Of a DNA stretch of 64,000 nt, positions 42,813 through 51,800 are shown in pieces; the first letter of the stretch is position 1, and each line of letters opens with the position of its first letter. A program made the translations under genes and the position numbers. Source of the DNA: Curtobacterium sp. MCSS17_007 (GTDB taxonomy: Bacteria; Actinomycetota; Actinomycetes; Actinomycetales; Microbacteriaceae); the NCBI RefSeq assembly GCF_003234175.2, contig NZ_CP126257.1:2170001-2234000 (forward strand), given 5' to 3'. Under the pieces are notes generated by a model. The model had not been told where the DNA came from. It saw only the letters and a list, made by a program, of their open reading frames with translations, and did no database searches.

Positions 42813-44182
42813 CCGACTTCACCCGTGTGACGGTGGTCGGCGCCGGCCGTCGTGCCGACGTCGTCGTGGCGTCCGACGAGCCGTTCGCCGGACTCCTCCC
42901 CCGGTTCGTCGACATCCTCGACGAGCCGATCGCCGACTCCGCGCACCCGATCGCCCTCGTGCGGGTCACCGGCGAGGAGGTCTCGCTCGCGGACGACGCC
43001 GCTACGCAGGAGATCGGCGACGGCGAGGTCCTGCACCTCGTCCGGCGCGCCGACGCCCCGCCGCCGCCCGAGGTCTCGGACGTGACCGACACGGTGGCCG
43101 ACACCCTCGGCAGGCGGCACGACGGCTGGGGCACGGCCGCGCGCCAGGCCGTCGCCGCCACGGTGGTCGGCACGACCGCGTCCGTCACGGGGACCCTCGT
43201 GGTGGCGACGTCCACCGTCGCCTCGGTCCGCGCCGCCTTCGCGGACGACGCCGCCACGGTCCACCCCGCGCTCGTGCCGGGCGTGCTGGTCGGCAGCGGG
43301 GTCGTCCTCGCCGTCGCCGCGCTCGTCGCCGGTCGCGCCGGTGCCCGGTGGACCGGGATCGTCCTCACGGCGGCGGCGACGGGGCTCGCCCTGCCGATCG
43401 GCCTCGTGCTCGGGCCGCTCGTCGCCTCCGACGGTACGACGCCCGCCATGACCGCCGGGGTGGTGCTCGTCTGGGCGTGGATCGCACTCGGCCTCGGGCT
43501 CGGCGTCGGCGGGCGGACCCGGACGGTCGGCGTGGCCGCCGTCGTCGGCGTCGTGCTGCCCCTGCTCGGCATGGTGACCTGGGCCACCCCCGCGCCGACC
43601 GCCGCCGGGTGGGGCGTGGTGGCAGTGGCCGCGATCGCGGTGTGCGGTCTCCTGCCGTCCGTCGCGATGTCGACCGCGGGCCTCACCGGCCTGGACGACC
43701 AGGTCAGCGGCGGCGAGCCCGTCGCGCGCGGACGTGTGCTCACCGCCCTCGACGACGCGTACCGGGCACTCGACTGGACGACCGCGGCGGTCGCGGCCCC
43801 GATCGCACTCGCCGGGGCCGCCCTCGTCGCCGACGACGACCCCTGGGCGATCGGCCTCGGTGCCGCGACGGTCGTGGTCGCGGCACTCCGCACCCGCGCC
43901 TTCCCGCTGGCGGTGCAGGGCGTCCTGCTCTGGTCGGCCGTGGTGGTCGCCGTGGTGCTCGGTCTGGTCGGACACGCCGCCACGGCTCCCGCCACGGTGC
44001 TCGGTGCGACGGCGGGCATCGGCGTCCTCGCAGCCCTGCTGGCCGGGGTGCGTCCGGCGGCGCACGGGCGTGCCCGGCTCCGCTCGCTCGGCAACGTGCT
44101 CGAGACCGTCTCGGTGGTCGTGATGCTCCCGCTGCTGCTCGGTACCTTCGGCCTCTTCGCCGCGCTCCTGGAGACCTTCTGA
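42809..44182 (+). CDS. eccD: EccD-like type VII secretion membrane protein
   Basis: 457 residues, GTG start at 42809 overlapping the small membrane gene. Residues 1-85 form a ubiquitin-like YukD/EccD N-terminal domain (FTRVTVVGAGRRADVVVASDEPFAGLLPRFVDIL..GEVLHLVRRADAP). About eleven membrane helices follow, from AVAATVVGTTASVTGTL to PLLLGTFGLFAALLETF. EccD forms the bulk of the ESX membrane pore complex. The domain order and helix count match the family, although sequence identity to mycobacterial EccD looks low. Confidence 0.85.
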   Translation: MTDFTRVTVVGAGRRADVVVASDEPFAGLLPRFVDILDEPIADSAHPIALVRVTGEEVSLADDAATQEIGDGEVLHLVRRADAPPPPEVSDVTDTVADTLGRRHDGWGTAARQAVAATVVGTTASVTGTLVVATSTVASVRAAFADDAATVHPALVPGVLVGSGVVLAVAALVAGRAGARWTGIVLTAAATGLALPIGLVLGPLVASDGTTPAMTAGVVLVWAWIALGLGLGVGGRTRTVGVAAVVGVVLPLLGMVTWATPAPTAAGWGVVAVAAIAVCGLLPSVAMSTAGLTGLDDQVSGGEPVARGRVLTALDDAYRALDWTTAAVAAPIALAGAALVADDDPWAIGLGAATVVVAALRTRAFPLAVQGVLLWSAVVVAVVLGLVGHAATAPATVLGATAGIGVLAALLAGVRPAAHGRARLRSLGNVLETVSVVVMLPLLLGTFGLFAALLETF

Positions 44183-44184
44183 CC

Positions 44185-45027
44185 ATGCGACTCCTCGACG
44201 ACGTGGTCCCTGCGATCGGACGGGCGTTCTTCGGCAGCGTGGTGAGCGGTGCGCGCGAACTCGACGACGCGCACCGGGCGATCCGGCAGGGCGTCCCGAC
44301 GAGTCGGCGGATCGCCTTCGCGTCGCTCCGGGGCGGGACCGGCTGCTCGACCACGGCGGCCGCGGTCGCCACCGTCCTCGCCCGACGGCGGACCGGTCGG
44401 GTGCTCGGCGTCGACGGCGCTGCCGGTGCACGGTCGTTCGCGGCGCTGGCGGGTGCTGACCACAGCGGCCCGACCCCGCCGTCCGACCGGCGCTCGGCCG
44501 CTCGGACGTCCTGGGACGCCGCCGACGGTCTGGCGTCCACACCTTCGGGGCTCGGCGTGCTCCGGATCGGCGACCCGCAGCAGCCCACCCGTCGAGCCGC
44601 GCCTGCCGAATGGGCGGAAGCGGTCGACCCGATCGCCAGGTTCTTCGACGTCGTCGTCGGCGACTGGGGGGCTCGCAGTCCCTTCGTCGACCTCGGCGCC
44701 GTCGCCGCGGACGCCCACGTCGTCGCCCTCGTGACCGGGGCCGACCGATCCGGGATCGAGGAGGGCATCGCACACGCCGACGCCCTCCGCCGCCACGCTC
44801 CCGACATCCGCGCCGTCGTGGTGGCGGTCGACACCGTCGGCACCGGACTCCGTGCTGCGCGGGTCGCAGCGGACTGGCCCGAGCAGGCCGTCCTCGCGGT
44901 ACCGAACGACCGGACGACGGCCGCACCGGGCGTCCGATCGACCGCGTCCCGCACCGCCCTCGTCCACCTGACCGCAGCCCTGGTCGACGCCGCCGTCGGC
45001 CGCCGAGGGCCGGAGGCAGACCGGTGA
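44185..45027 (+). CDS. MinD/ParA-like P-loop protein of the type VII locus (EspI-like), degenerate Walker A
   Basis: 280 residues from ATG at 44185. The Walker-A-like segment is FASLRGGTGCSTTAAAVATVLARR. The usual KGGxGKT has lost both lysines (Arg and Cys in their places). Further Rossmann-like strands are VLGVDGAAGARSF and FDVVVGDWGARSPFVDLGAV, the latter at the position of Walker B. It ends 4 nt into eccC. Such proteins sit in many ESX loci (EspI, or the ParA-like regulators). Loss of the lysines suggests nucleotide binding without normal hydrolysis, or a structural role. Confidence 0.78.
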   Translation: MRLLDDVVPAIGRAFFGSVVSGARELDDAHRAIRQGVPTSRRIAFASLRGGTGCSTTAAAVATVLARRRTGRVLGVDGAAGARSFAALAGADHSGPTPPSDRRSAARTSWDAADGLASTPSGLGVLRIGDPQQPTRRAAPAEWAEAVDPIARFFDVVVGDWGARSPFVDLGAVAADAHVVALVTGADRSGIEEGIAHADALRRHAPDIRAVVVAVDTVGTGLRAARVAADWPEQAVLAVPNDRTTAAPGVRSTASRTALVHLTAALVDAAVGRRGPEADR

Positions 45028-48000
45028 ACCGCATCGTGCACCGACCCGCGCGGGTCTCGACGCCGCTCGTCCGACCGGAGCCGGAGCAGCTCGCACCTCC
45101 GCCGCAGCTGCCGGAGGGACCGAGCGGCGGGCTCCCCCTGCAGTCGCTCCTGCCGGTCGTGGGCGCGGTCTCATCGGTCGTGATGATGGTCGTGCTCCGC
45201 GGGAACAACCCCGTGCTCATGGTCGTCGCGGCCCTGGTCTTCGTGGTCGCCCTGGTCGGCGGGCTCGGCATGGCGTTCACGCAGCGGGGCAACGCCGTCC
45301 GCAACCGCCGGACCCAGCGGGAGCGGTACCTCGACTACCTCGAGGAGCTCCGCGGCGACCTGCGTGCCCGGACGACCGCGATCCGCGAGCGGGCCGAGCA
45401 CGTCGACCCGTCCCCGGACACGCTCCCTCGGCTGGTCGGGGACCCCGCACGGCTCTGGGAACGCCGCCGGTCGCACGGGGACTTCCTCCGGGTGCGCGTC
45501 GGCTCGGGTGACGTGGACTGGCTCGACCTCACCGTGCCGCCGGACCAGAACCCGGTCCAACCCCTCGACCCGCTGATGCTCGCCGAGCTCGAACAGGTCG
45601 CGGAGCACTACGGCACGGTCCACGCGATGCCGATATCGATCCGGCTCGACGACGCGGGGGACGTCTCGGTCGTCGGCGACCGCGATGCCGTGCTCGCGGT
45701 CGCCCGGGCCCTGGTCGCCCAGCTCGCCGCGCTCCACGCCCCCGAGGACCTGCAGCTCGCGGCGGCGTTCCCCGCCGACCGCGCCGCCGACTGGGAGTGG
45801 TTCGACCTGCTGCCGCACGTGCGGATGGACCGGACCTTCGACGGTCCGCTCCGGGCACGCCGCGTCGCCGAGGACGTCCACGCGCTGGCCCGGACCCTCG
45901 CCGCCGAGCTCGGCGAGCGTGCTCGGACCGCTGCGACCTGGCGACGTTCGGGCGACTCCGGGAAGCGGAGCGACCTCGCCCGACTGGTCGTCCTCGCCGA
46001 CGAGCACGGCGCTGTCGCCGTCCCGCTCGCGCTGCCCGAGGGCGAGACCCGCCCCGAGGACCTCCGCATCACCGTCGTCCACCTGGTGGCGGACCGACTG
46101 CACGAGCCGTCAGACGTCCGCGTGCGCGTCACGGCGCGGACCGAGACGACCGACGCCCAGGGTGTGCCCCCGAGGACCACGCTCGAGGTCGTCGACGCCC
46201 GCGACGTCGAGGAGGGCGAGCCCGCGCCCGTCCAGACGGCGGTGTGCGATCCGGTCGCGCCGACGCTCGTCACGGCCGTCGCCCGGGCACTCGCGCCGCT
46301 CCGGCTGTCCGCGGACGCCGAGGAGCGCACCGAGTCGTCGACCGCGATCGGCGTCACCGACCTCCTCGGTGTCGACGACGTCACGACGATCGACCCGGAC
46401 CGGACGTGGCGACCGCGGGCTCCCCGGGACTTCCTCCGCGTGCCGATCGGGGTCGACGACTTCGGCGCTCCCCTGTTGCTCGACCTCAAGGAGTCCGCGC
46501 AGCTCGGCATGGGTCCGCACGGCATCTGCATCGGTGCGACCGGTTCCGGCAAGAGCGAGATGCTGCGCACGCTCGTCCTCGGGCTCGCGGTCTCGCACCC
46601 GCCCGAGGACCTCGCGATGATCCTCGTCGACTACAAGGGCGGTGCGGCGTTCGCGCCGTTCGCACGCCTGCCGCACGTCGCCGGGCTCATCGACAACCTC
46701 GCGGACGACCCGCAGCTCACCCGACGTGCCCGTGCCTCCATCGCCGGCGAGGTCCGCCGCCGACAGGAGATGCTCCGCGACGCCGGGGCGGCACCGTCGA
46801 TCACGCACTACCGCGAGCTGCGGACGCACCGACCGGAACTGCCGCCGATGCCGCACCTCGTGCTGGTCATCGACGAGTTCGGGGAGCTCCTGACGGCCGA
46901 GCCCGAGTTCGTCGACCTGCTGCTCATGATCGGCCGGATCGGACGGTCGATCGGCGTGCACCTGCTGCTCTCCAGCCAGCGGATCGAGGCCGGCAAGCTC
47001 CGCGGTCTGGACACCTACCTGTCGTACCGGCTCGGGCTCCGCACCTTCTCGGAGGCCGAGAGCCAGGTCGTCCTCGACACCGGCGACGCGTTCCACCTGC
47101 CGGCGGTCCCGGGCTACGGGTACCTCAAGGTCGACACGAGCGTCTACACGCGGTTCCGTTCCGGCTACGTGTCGGGCCCGGTGGAGGACGCCGCCCCGGC
47201 GGCCGTCGCAGCCGCCGCGAGCACGGACGCGGCGCCGGAGCCGTTCGAGCTCCCGGTGTACAACACGCTCGCGACCGAGGACGACGACCCGGGCGAGGCC
47301 CAGCTCGCGACGCCCGACGTCGGACGCAGCGTCGTGGACGAGGCCGTCGAACGGCTCGGCCGTGGCGACCGGGCCACGACACCGGTCTGGCTGCCGCCGC
47401 TCCCGACGCGGTTGGCGCTCGGCGCGGTGCTCGACCCCGACCGGGCACCGGACCCCGCGGGCATCACCGTGCCGATCGGGCTGCTCGACGACCCGGCCCG
47501 CCAGCGCCAGCGGCCGTGGTCGCTCGACCTCACGCAGGGCGGCGGACACGTCGCCGTCATCGGCGCCCCCGGATCCGGCCGCACGACCTTCCTGCGGACC
47601 GTCGCCGCGTCGATCGCGCTCACGACGACCCCACGGCAGGTGAGCGTGTACGGCATGGACCTCGCCGGCGGGGGCCTCGGCCGGATCGAGGGCTTCCCGC
47701 ACGTGGGCGGCGTCGCGACCCGTGCGGTCCGGAACCGGCTGCTGCGCCTCGTGGAGGAGCTCCAGGCGATGATCCGTCTGCGCGAGCGGGTGTTCCGCGA
47801 CCACGGCATCGACTCGCTCGCCGAGCTGCGCGTCCGGCACGCCGCCGGACGGATCCCCGAGCTCGGGTCCGCGGACGTCGTGCTGCTCGTCGACGGCTTC
47901 GGGGTGATGCGGACGGAGTTCGAGGAGCTCGAGGACGCCTTCGGCGACCTGCTCCAGCGCGGCGGCAGCTTCGGCATCCACGTGGTCGTGGCGCTGACCC

Positions 48001-49070
48001 GCTGGAACGAGCTCCGGCTCGCGAACCAGCCGCTCATCGGACAGCGCTTCGAGCTGCGCCTCAACGACCCGGCGGACTCGACCATCGCACGCGCGGCGGC
48101 GGCGACGCTCAAGGCCGGCGAGCCCGGCCGTGTCCTGACCGGTGACGAGCTCTTCGGCCAGGTCGCCCTGCCCGTGCTCGACGACGTGGACGACGGGGCC
48201 GTCGGCGACGAGCTCGCCGCGCTCGCACAGCGGGTCGCGGACAGCTGGGGCGGTCCGGCCGCCGCGCCGATCCGGCTGCTCCCCGAGTCGTTCGACCCGG
48301 CCGAGCTGCCGGACGCGCTCGCGACACCGGCGACGGTGCCGTTCGCGCTCCGTCAGGACACCATGGACTTCGTGGCGTTCGACCCCGCCGTCGACCAGCA
48401 CCTCCTCGTGTTCGGCGACACGGCGAGCGGGAAGACCGCACTGCTGCGCGGACTCGCGGCCGGCTTCGTCGAGCGCTCGACGCCGGACGAACTCGTCCTG
48501 GCGTTCCTGGACGTCCGTGGCGGTGCGGCGGCCGGCACCCCCGACGAGTTCCTCGGCGGGCACGCCACGAACGGGCGGGACGCCCGGGGTCTGGCGGCAG
48601 CGATCGCGACGGAACTGGAACAGCGCGCGGCCGGCACCTCGACCGGCCCCCGCCCCCGCATCGTCGTGCTCGTCGACGACTACGACATCGTCGCCTCGGC
48701 GGGGACCGACCCGCTCGCACCGCTCATGCCGTACCTGCCGTCGGCGCGTGACCTCGGCCTGCACGTGGTGCTCACCCGGCCCGTCGCCGGAGCCGCACGT
48801 GCGATGTACGACACCGTGATCCAGTCGCTGCGGGACTCCGGGGCGACGGGCCTCGTCCTCAGCGGCGAACGCTCCGAGGGACAGGTCTTCCCGAAGGTGT
48901 ACGCCGAGCAGTTCCCGCCCGGCCGCGGCCGCCTGGTGCGCCGCGGCACCCCGCCACGCATCGTGCAGGTCGCCCACTTCCCCGCGGCGCACGTCCCGGC
49001 CCCGGCCCAGGCGGATCCGGCAGGCCAGACGACCGTCCTCGACCCGAAGGGAGCCGTCGGTGCCCCGTGA
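45024..49070 (+). CDS. eccC: EccC type VII secretion ATPase (three FtsK/SpoIIIE domains in one chain)
   Basis: 1348 residues, GTG at 45024. Two N-terminal membrane helices (about 38-80: SLLPVVGAVSSVVMMVVL, VLMVVAALVFVVALVGGLGMAF) are followed by a DUF domain and three ATPase modules. D1 has Walker A GATGSGKSEM near residue 504 and Walker B LVLVIDEFGELL. D2 has GAPGSGRTTF near 847 (Lys replaced by Arg) and a weak Walker B VVLLVDGFGVM. D3 has GDTASGKTAL near 1131 and VVLVDDYDIV. EccC is the motor that recognises the C-terminal signal of WXG100 dimers. All three modules are fused, as in EccC or EssC and unlike the split EccCa/EccCb. D2 looks catalytically weakened. Confidence 0.93.
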   Translation: MNRIVHRPARVSTPLVRPEPEQLAPPPQLPEGPSGGLPLQSLLPVVGAVSSVVMMVVLRGNNPVLMVVAALVFVVALVGGLGMAFTQRGNAVRNRRTQRERYLDYLEELRGDLRARTTAIRERAEHVDPSPDTLPRLVGDPARLWERRRSHGDFLRVRVGSGDVDWLDLTVPPDQNPVQPLDPLMLAELEQVAEHYGTVHAMPISIRLDDAGDVSVVGDRDAVLAVARALVAQLAALHAPEDLQLAAAFPADRAADWEWFDLLPHVRMDRTFDGPLRARRVAEDVHALARTLAAELGERARTAATWRRSGDSGKRSDLARLVVLADEHGAVAVPLALPEGETRPEDLRITVVHLVADRLHEPSDVRVRVTARTETTDAQGVPPRTTLEVVDARDVEEGEPAPVQTAVCDPVAPTLVTAVARALAPLRLSADAEERTESSTAIGVTDLLGVDDVTTIDPDRTWRPRAPRDFLRVPIGVDDFGAPLLLDLKESAQLGMGPHGICIGATGSGKSEMLRTLVLGLAVSHPPEDLAMILVDYKGGAAFAPFARLPHVAGLIDNLADDPQLTRRARASIAGEVRRRQEMLRDAGAAPSITHYRELRTHRPELPPMPHLVLVIDEFGELLTAEPEFVDLLLMIGRIGRSIGVHLLLSSQRIEAGKLRGLDTYLSYRLGLRTFSEAESQVVLDTGDAFHLPAVPGYGYLKVDTSVYTRFRSGYVSGPVEDAAPAAVAAAASTDAAPEPFELPVYNTLATEDDDPGEAQLATPDVGRSVVDEAVERLGRGDRATTPVWLPPLPTRLALGAVLDPDRAPDPAGITVPIGLLDDPARQRQRPWSLDLTQGGGHVAVIGAPGSGRTTFLRTVAASIALTTTPRQVSVYGMDLAGGGLGRIEGFPHVGGVATRAVRNRLLRLVEELQAMIRLRERVFRDHGIDSLAELRVRHAAGRIPELGSADVVLLVDGFGVMRTEFEELEDAFGDLLQRGGSFGIHVVVALTRWNELRLANQPLIGQRFELRLNDPADSTIARAAAATLKAGEPGRVLTGDELFGQVALPVLDDVDDGAVGDELAALAQRVADSWGGPAAAPIRLLPESFDPAELPDALATPATVPFALRQDTMDFVAFDPAVDQHLLVFGDTASGKTALLRGLAAGFVERSTPDELVLAFLDVRGGAAAGTPDEFLGGHATNGRDARGLAAAIATELEQRAAGTSTGPRPRIVVLVDDYDIVASAGTDPLAPLMPYLPSARDLGLHVVLTRPVAGAARAMYDTVIQSLRDSGATGLVLSGERSEGQVFPKVYAEQFPPGRGRLVRRGTPPRIVQVAHFPAAHVPAPAQADPAGQTTVLDPKGAVGAP

Positions 49071-49407
49071 GCTGCTGATCCTCTCGAGAACCGCCCCGGA
49101 GCTCTCCGTCTTCGTCGGGGCCGGTGCGGACATCGCGCCCGAGCTCCGCGTCCGGACGCTCGACGGCGGCGCGGTGACCGAGATCGTGGACCGCCGCGGT
49201 CGGGCAGTCCTCAGCGTCCAGGTCCCGGAACTCGTCGAGAACCCCGCCGAGGTCGCGCGACTCGCGGCCTGGTCAACCCTGTCAGCTCCTGTGTGGTGGA
49301 CCGACGCCTGGGCACCGTGGGGCGAGCAGGGCGACGTCGGGGTCGCGATCGCACGGGCCTTCGCCGAGGCCAGCGGAGCCGAGATCCGCGTGGAGGACGG
49401 CTCGTGA
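49060..49407 (+). CDS. Small protein of the type VII operon, unknown
   Basis: 115 residues from GTG at 49060, overlapping the eccC end by 11 nt and the next gene by 4 nt. Compact alpha/beta, no signal peptide or membrane helix (LILSRTAPELSVFVGAGADIAPELRVRTLDGGAVTEIVD..WWTDAWAPWGEQGDVGVAIARAFAEASGAEIRVED). I do not recognise a family. Tight overlaps on both sides indicate it belongs to the secretion operon. Confidence 0.7.
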   Translation: MPRELLILSRTAPELSVFVGAGADIAPELRVRTLDGGAVTEIVDRRGRAVLSVQVPELVENPAEVARLAAWSTLSAPVWWTDAWAPWGEQGDVGVAIARAFAEASGAEIRVEDGS

Positions 49408-50012
49408 GCACCCTGCCGCCGAGCTCCGCGCCGCTCCCCCCGATGCCGGGTCCGCGTCGGTCCGCGGCCCGGCGCGCTCGGTCCGTCCTCGTCGCCGGGG
49501 TCGCCGGCGGGACCGGGACGACCACGGTCGCGGCGCTGCTCGTCGATGCGGTCGGCGGCCGGCTCGGCGTCGTGGTGCAGGCGACGGACCACTCCGGCGG
49601 CGAGCTCGCCGCCCGGCTGCCGTCGCTCGGGCCGGCCACCTCGCGCGTGACGGTGCACGACGCCGGGGCCCACGTTGGTCCGGCCGCCGCGCTCGCGGCG
49701 ACGCCGGAGAGCTCCCTGGTGGTCGTGGGGCGTGCCACCCCGGACGGTGCCGCGGACGTCCGGGCCGCACTCACCGAGATCGCGGCCGAGCCGGACCCGA
49801 CGCTGCTCGGACGCGCGGTGGTGGTGCTCGTCGATCGGGCTCCGAAGCCGGCGACGATCGACCTGCGGCCGGTGCGCGAAACGGGGGTCGCAGGGGTGCT
49901 CGTGCTCCGCTCGGACCGCGCGCTCGCCCGACCGGGCCGCATCGACACCACCCGACTCAGTCGCCCCACCATCGCGACGGTGTCGGAGCTCCTGTCCGCC
50001 CTCCGCTGGTAG
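49404..50012 (+). CDS. Second MinD-like P-loop protein of the type VII operon, degenerate Walker A
   Basis: 202 residues, GTG at 49404. A Pro-rich N-terminus and RRSAARRARSVLVAGVAGGTGTTTVAALLVDAV give a P-loop of the MinD/ParA type, but with Thr in place of the GK lysine and Ala in place of the signature lysine. Later strands are VVVVQATDHSGGELAARL-like and VVVLVDRAPKPATIDL. It is the last gene of the operon, ending before a strong hairpin. The parallel loss of lysines in both MinD-like proteins of this locus argues for a shared non-hydrolytic role. Confidence 0.72.
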   Translation: MSTLPPSSAPLPPMPGPRRSAARRARSVLVAGVAGGTGTTTVAALLVDAVGGRLGVVVQATDHSGGELAARLPSLGPATSRVTVHDAGAHVGPAAALAATPESSLVVVGRATPDGAADVRAALTEIAAEPDPTLLGRAVVVLVDRAPKPATIDLRPVRETGVAGVLVLRSDRALARPGRIDTTRLSRPTIATVSELLSALRW

Positions 50013-50083
50013 CGACCGGTCGCGTCGTCCCGCAGCCGCGACGGGGACCGCGACCCCGACGGCGTGCCGCGACCCCGGACGGA

Positions 50084-50119
50084 CTGGAGGCGCGGTGCCA
50101 GCCGGCACCGCGCCTCCAG
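50084..50119. terminator. GC-rich palindrome terminating the type VII and mannitol operons
   Basis: A 16-bp perfect stem (50084-50099 with 50104-50119, arm CTGGAGGCGCGGTGCC) and a 4-nt loop lie between convergent genes. It shares the GGAGGCGCGGTGCC core with the copy at 62655-62703 and is a family member. Confidence 0.85.
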
Positions 50120-50136
50120 GACGTCGTGTGGTCGCG

Positions 50137-51291
50137 TCAGCCGCGCGCAGACCGCACCCGGTCGGCGAACGCCGCGTGCAGCGGGTGCTCGGCGTCGAGC
50201 CCGGTGATCTCGGTCGCCACGTCGGCGTCCGACCGGTCCGAGCGCAGCAGCTCCTGCAGCTCGACGCTCTGCTCGTCGTCCGCGACGTCGAACCGCAGGG
50301 CGGCACCCATCGCGTCGAGCAGCGCCGTCGGCTCGGTGCCGTCCTCGGCGAGGGCGGCGGCCGGCGAGACGAAGCGCTCGTCGCGCGAGAGCTTGCGGAG
50401 CGGCTGCCGACCGACGCGGGTGACCGTGTCGGGCAGGTGCGGGTTCTCGAACCGACCGACGATGGCCTGCACGTAGGAGCGGTGCACCTCGGGGTCGAGC
50501 TCGTGACGACGGACCAGCAGGTCACTGGTCTCGGCGAGCACCGACTCGAGCTCGGAGCGGACGGCCGGGATCGCGATGGCGTCCGAGATCTTGTCGGCGC
50601 CGGCGAGGAACCCGTGGTACGCGACGGTCGCGTGCCCGGTGTTCACCGTGAACAGCTTGCGCTCGATCGAGGCGGCGAGCCCGTCGACGTAGTGCGCGCC
50701 GGGGATCTCCGGCTCGTTCCCGCCGAACGGGGTGCGGTCGATCGCCCACTCGTAGTAGGTCTCGACCGTGACGTCGAGGCCGGCGCCCTCGGGCTGTGCC
50801 GGGACGATCCGGTCGACAGCGGTGTTCGCGAACACGGCCTTGGCCAGGGCCTCGTCGCGCGACTCGGCGGGGAGCGCCTCGACGATGAACTCCCGAAGCC
50901 GGTCGGTCGCGTTGATCGCGTTCTCGCACGCCATGACCGCGAGCGGCGCGGCGTCGGCGGCGCGCTGCTGGAGCGCCTTCGCGATGACCGGGGCGATGAA
51001 CTTCAGGACGGTCGGGCCGACCGCACAGGTGACGACGTCAGCGGCGGCGACCTCGGCGATGACGCCGGCCTCGTCCTGCGCGCTGTTCACGGCGCGGAAG
51101 CCGGTGACCTCGTGGTCTCGCGCACCCTGCCCGACCTCGTGCACGGTGTACGAGTCGGCGGCGGCGAGTGCGTCGATGAGCGGTGCGGCGACGTCGGCGA
51201 AGACGACCTCGTAGCCCGCCTCGTGGAGCAGGAGCCCGACGAAGCCGCGCCCGATGTTGCCGGCGCCGAAGTGGACGGCGGTCGCGGTCAC
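50137..51291 (-). CDS. mtlD: Mannitol-1-phosphate 5-dehydrogenase
   Basis: 384 residues, GTG at 51291 overlapping the mtlF stop. The NAD-binding [30 protein letters not shown] opens the protein. The polyol dehydrogenase signature [17 protein letters not shown] (Lys/Asn/His) is at about 218. It oxidises mannitol 1-phosphate to fructose 6-phosphate with NAD+. It is the last gene of the ptsI-mtlA-mtlF-mtlD series and completes the pathway into glycolysis. Confidence 0.94.
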   Translation of the reverse strand: MTATAVHFGAGNIGRGFVGLLLHEAGYEVVFADVAAPLIDALAAADSYTVHEVGQGARDHEVTGFRAVNSAQDEAGVIAEVAAADVVTCAVGPTVLKFIAPVIAKALQQRAADAAPLAVMACENAINATDRLREFIVEALPAESRDEALAKAVFANTAVDRIVPAQPEGAGLDVTVETYYEWAIDRTPFGGNEPEIPGAHYVDGLAASIERKLFTVNTGHATVAYHGFLAGADKISDAIAIPAVRSELESVLAETSDLLVRRHELDPEVHRSYVQAIVGRFENPHLPDTVTRVGRQPLRKLSRDERFVSPAAALAEDGTEPTALLDAMGAALRFDVADDEQSVELQELLRSDRSDADVATEITGLDAEHPLHAAFADRVRSARG

Positions 51292-51725
51292 TCGTTGACC
51301 TCGCCGAGGATCGACAGGATCGCGGCGGTGTCCGGCGCGTCCGTGAGCTTCTGGACCTCGTCCTCGTCGGAGAACACGATCGCGATCTTCGACAGGATGT
51401 CGAGGTGCTCGTTGTTCACGCCGGCGATGCCGACGACGAAGCGCACGGGGTTGCCGTCCCAGTCGATCGGGGTGGCGTACCGGATGAACGACAGCGCCGA
51501 GGACTTGATGGCGTCCTTGGCGTCGTTGGTGCCGTGCGGGATGGCGAGGAAGTTCCCCATGTAGGTCGAGACGCTCTTCTCGCGCTCGAGCATCGCCGGG
51601 TAGTAGTCCGCCGTGACCGCGCCCGCAGCCTCGAGGATCTCGGCCGCCTCCTTCATCGCCTCCGACTTGGTCGGGGCGGTGTCCTCGGTGTGGATGCGGA
51701 TCTGGCTCTCCTGCAGGACGGGCAT
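51288..51725 (-). CDS. mtlF: PTS mannitol-specific IIA component
   Basis: 145 residues. The EIIA type-2 fold has the phospho-histidine in [16 protein letters not shown], around residue 65, and [28 protein letters not shown] motifs. It receives phosphate from HPr and passes it to the IIB domain of MtlA. It is separate from IICB here, as in Gram-positive mannitol systems. A hairpin lies between it and mtlA. Confidence 0.94.
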   Translation of the reverse strand: MPVLQESQIRIHTEDTAPTKSEAMKEAAEILEAAGAVTADYYPAMLEREKSVSTYMGNFLAIPHGTNDAKDAIKSSALSFIRYATPIDWDGNPVRFVVGIAGVNNEHLDILSKIAIVFSDEDEVQKLTDAPDTAAILSILGEVNE

Positions 51726-51756
51726 CGGGGTTCTCCTTGTTCTCGACGGACGTGGT

Positions 51757-51786
51757 GGAGGGGACGGGTTCGCACCCGTCCCCTCC
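51757..51786 (-). terminator. Hairpin between mtlA and mtlF
   Basis: A 12-bp perfect stem (51757-51768 with 51775-51786, arm GGAGGGGACGGG) and a 6-nt loop between the mtlA stop and the mtlF start. It probably sets the ratio of membrane IICB to IIA/MtlD, or protects the upstream message end. Confidence 0.6.
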
Positions 51787-51800
51787 GATACTGCACTTCG

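Noticed and set aside
40409..45304. A very long open frame on the minus strand opposite the secretion operon (over 1600 codons).
   Set aside because: It is Arg/Gly/Pro-rich without domains and lies opposite well-supported genes. GC-rich codon bias creates such antisense frames. The same holds for the long minus frames at 46110-50525 and 59528-62815.
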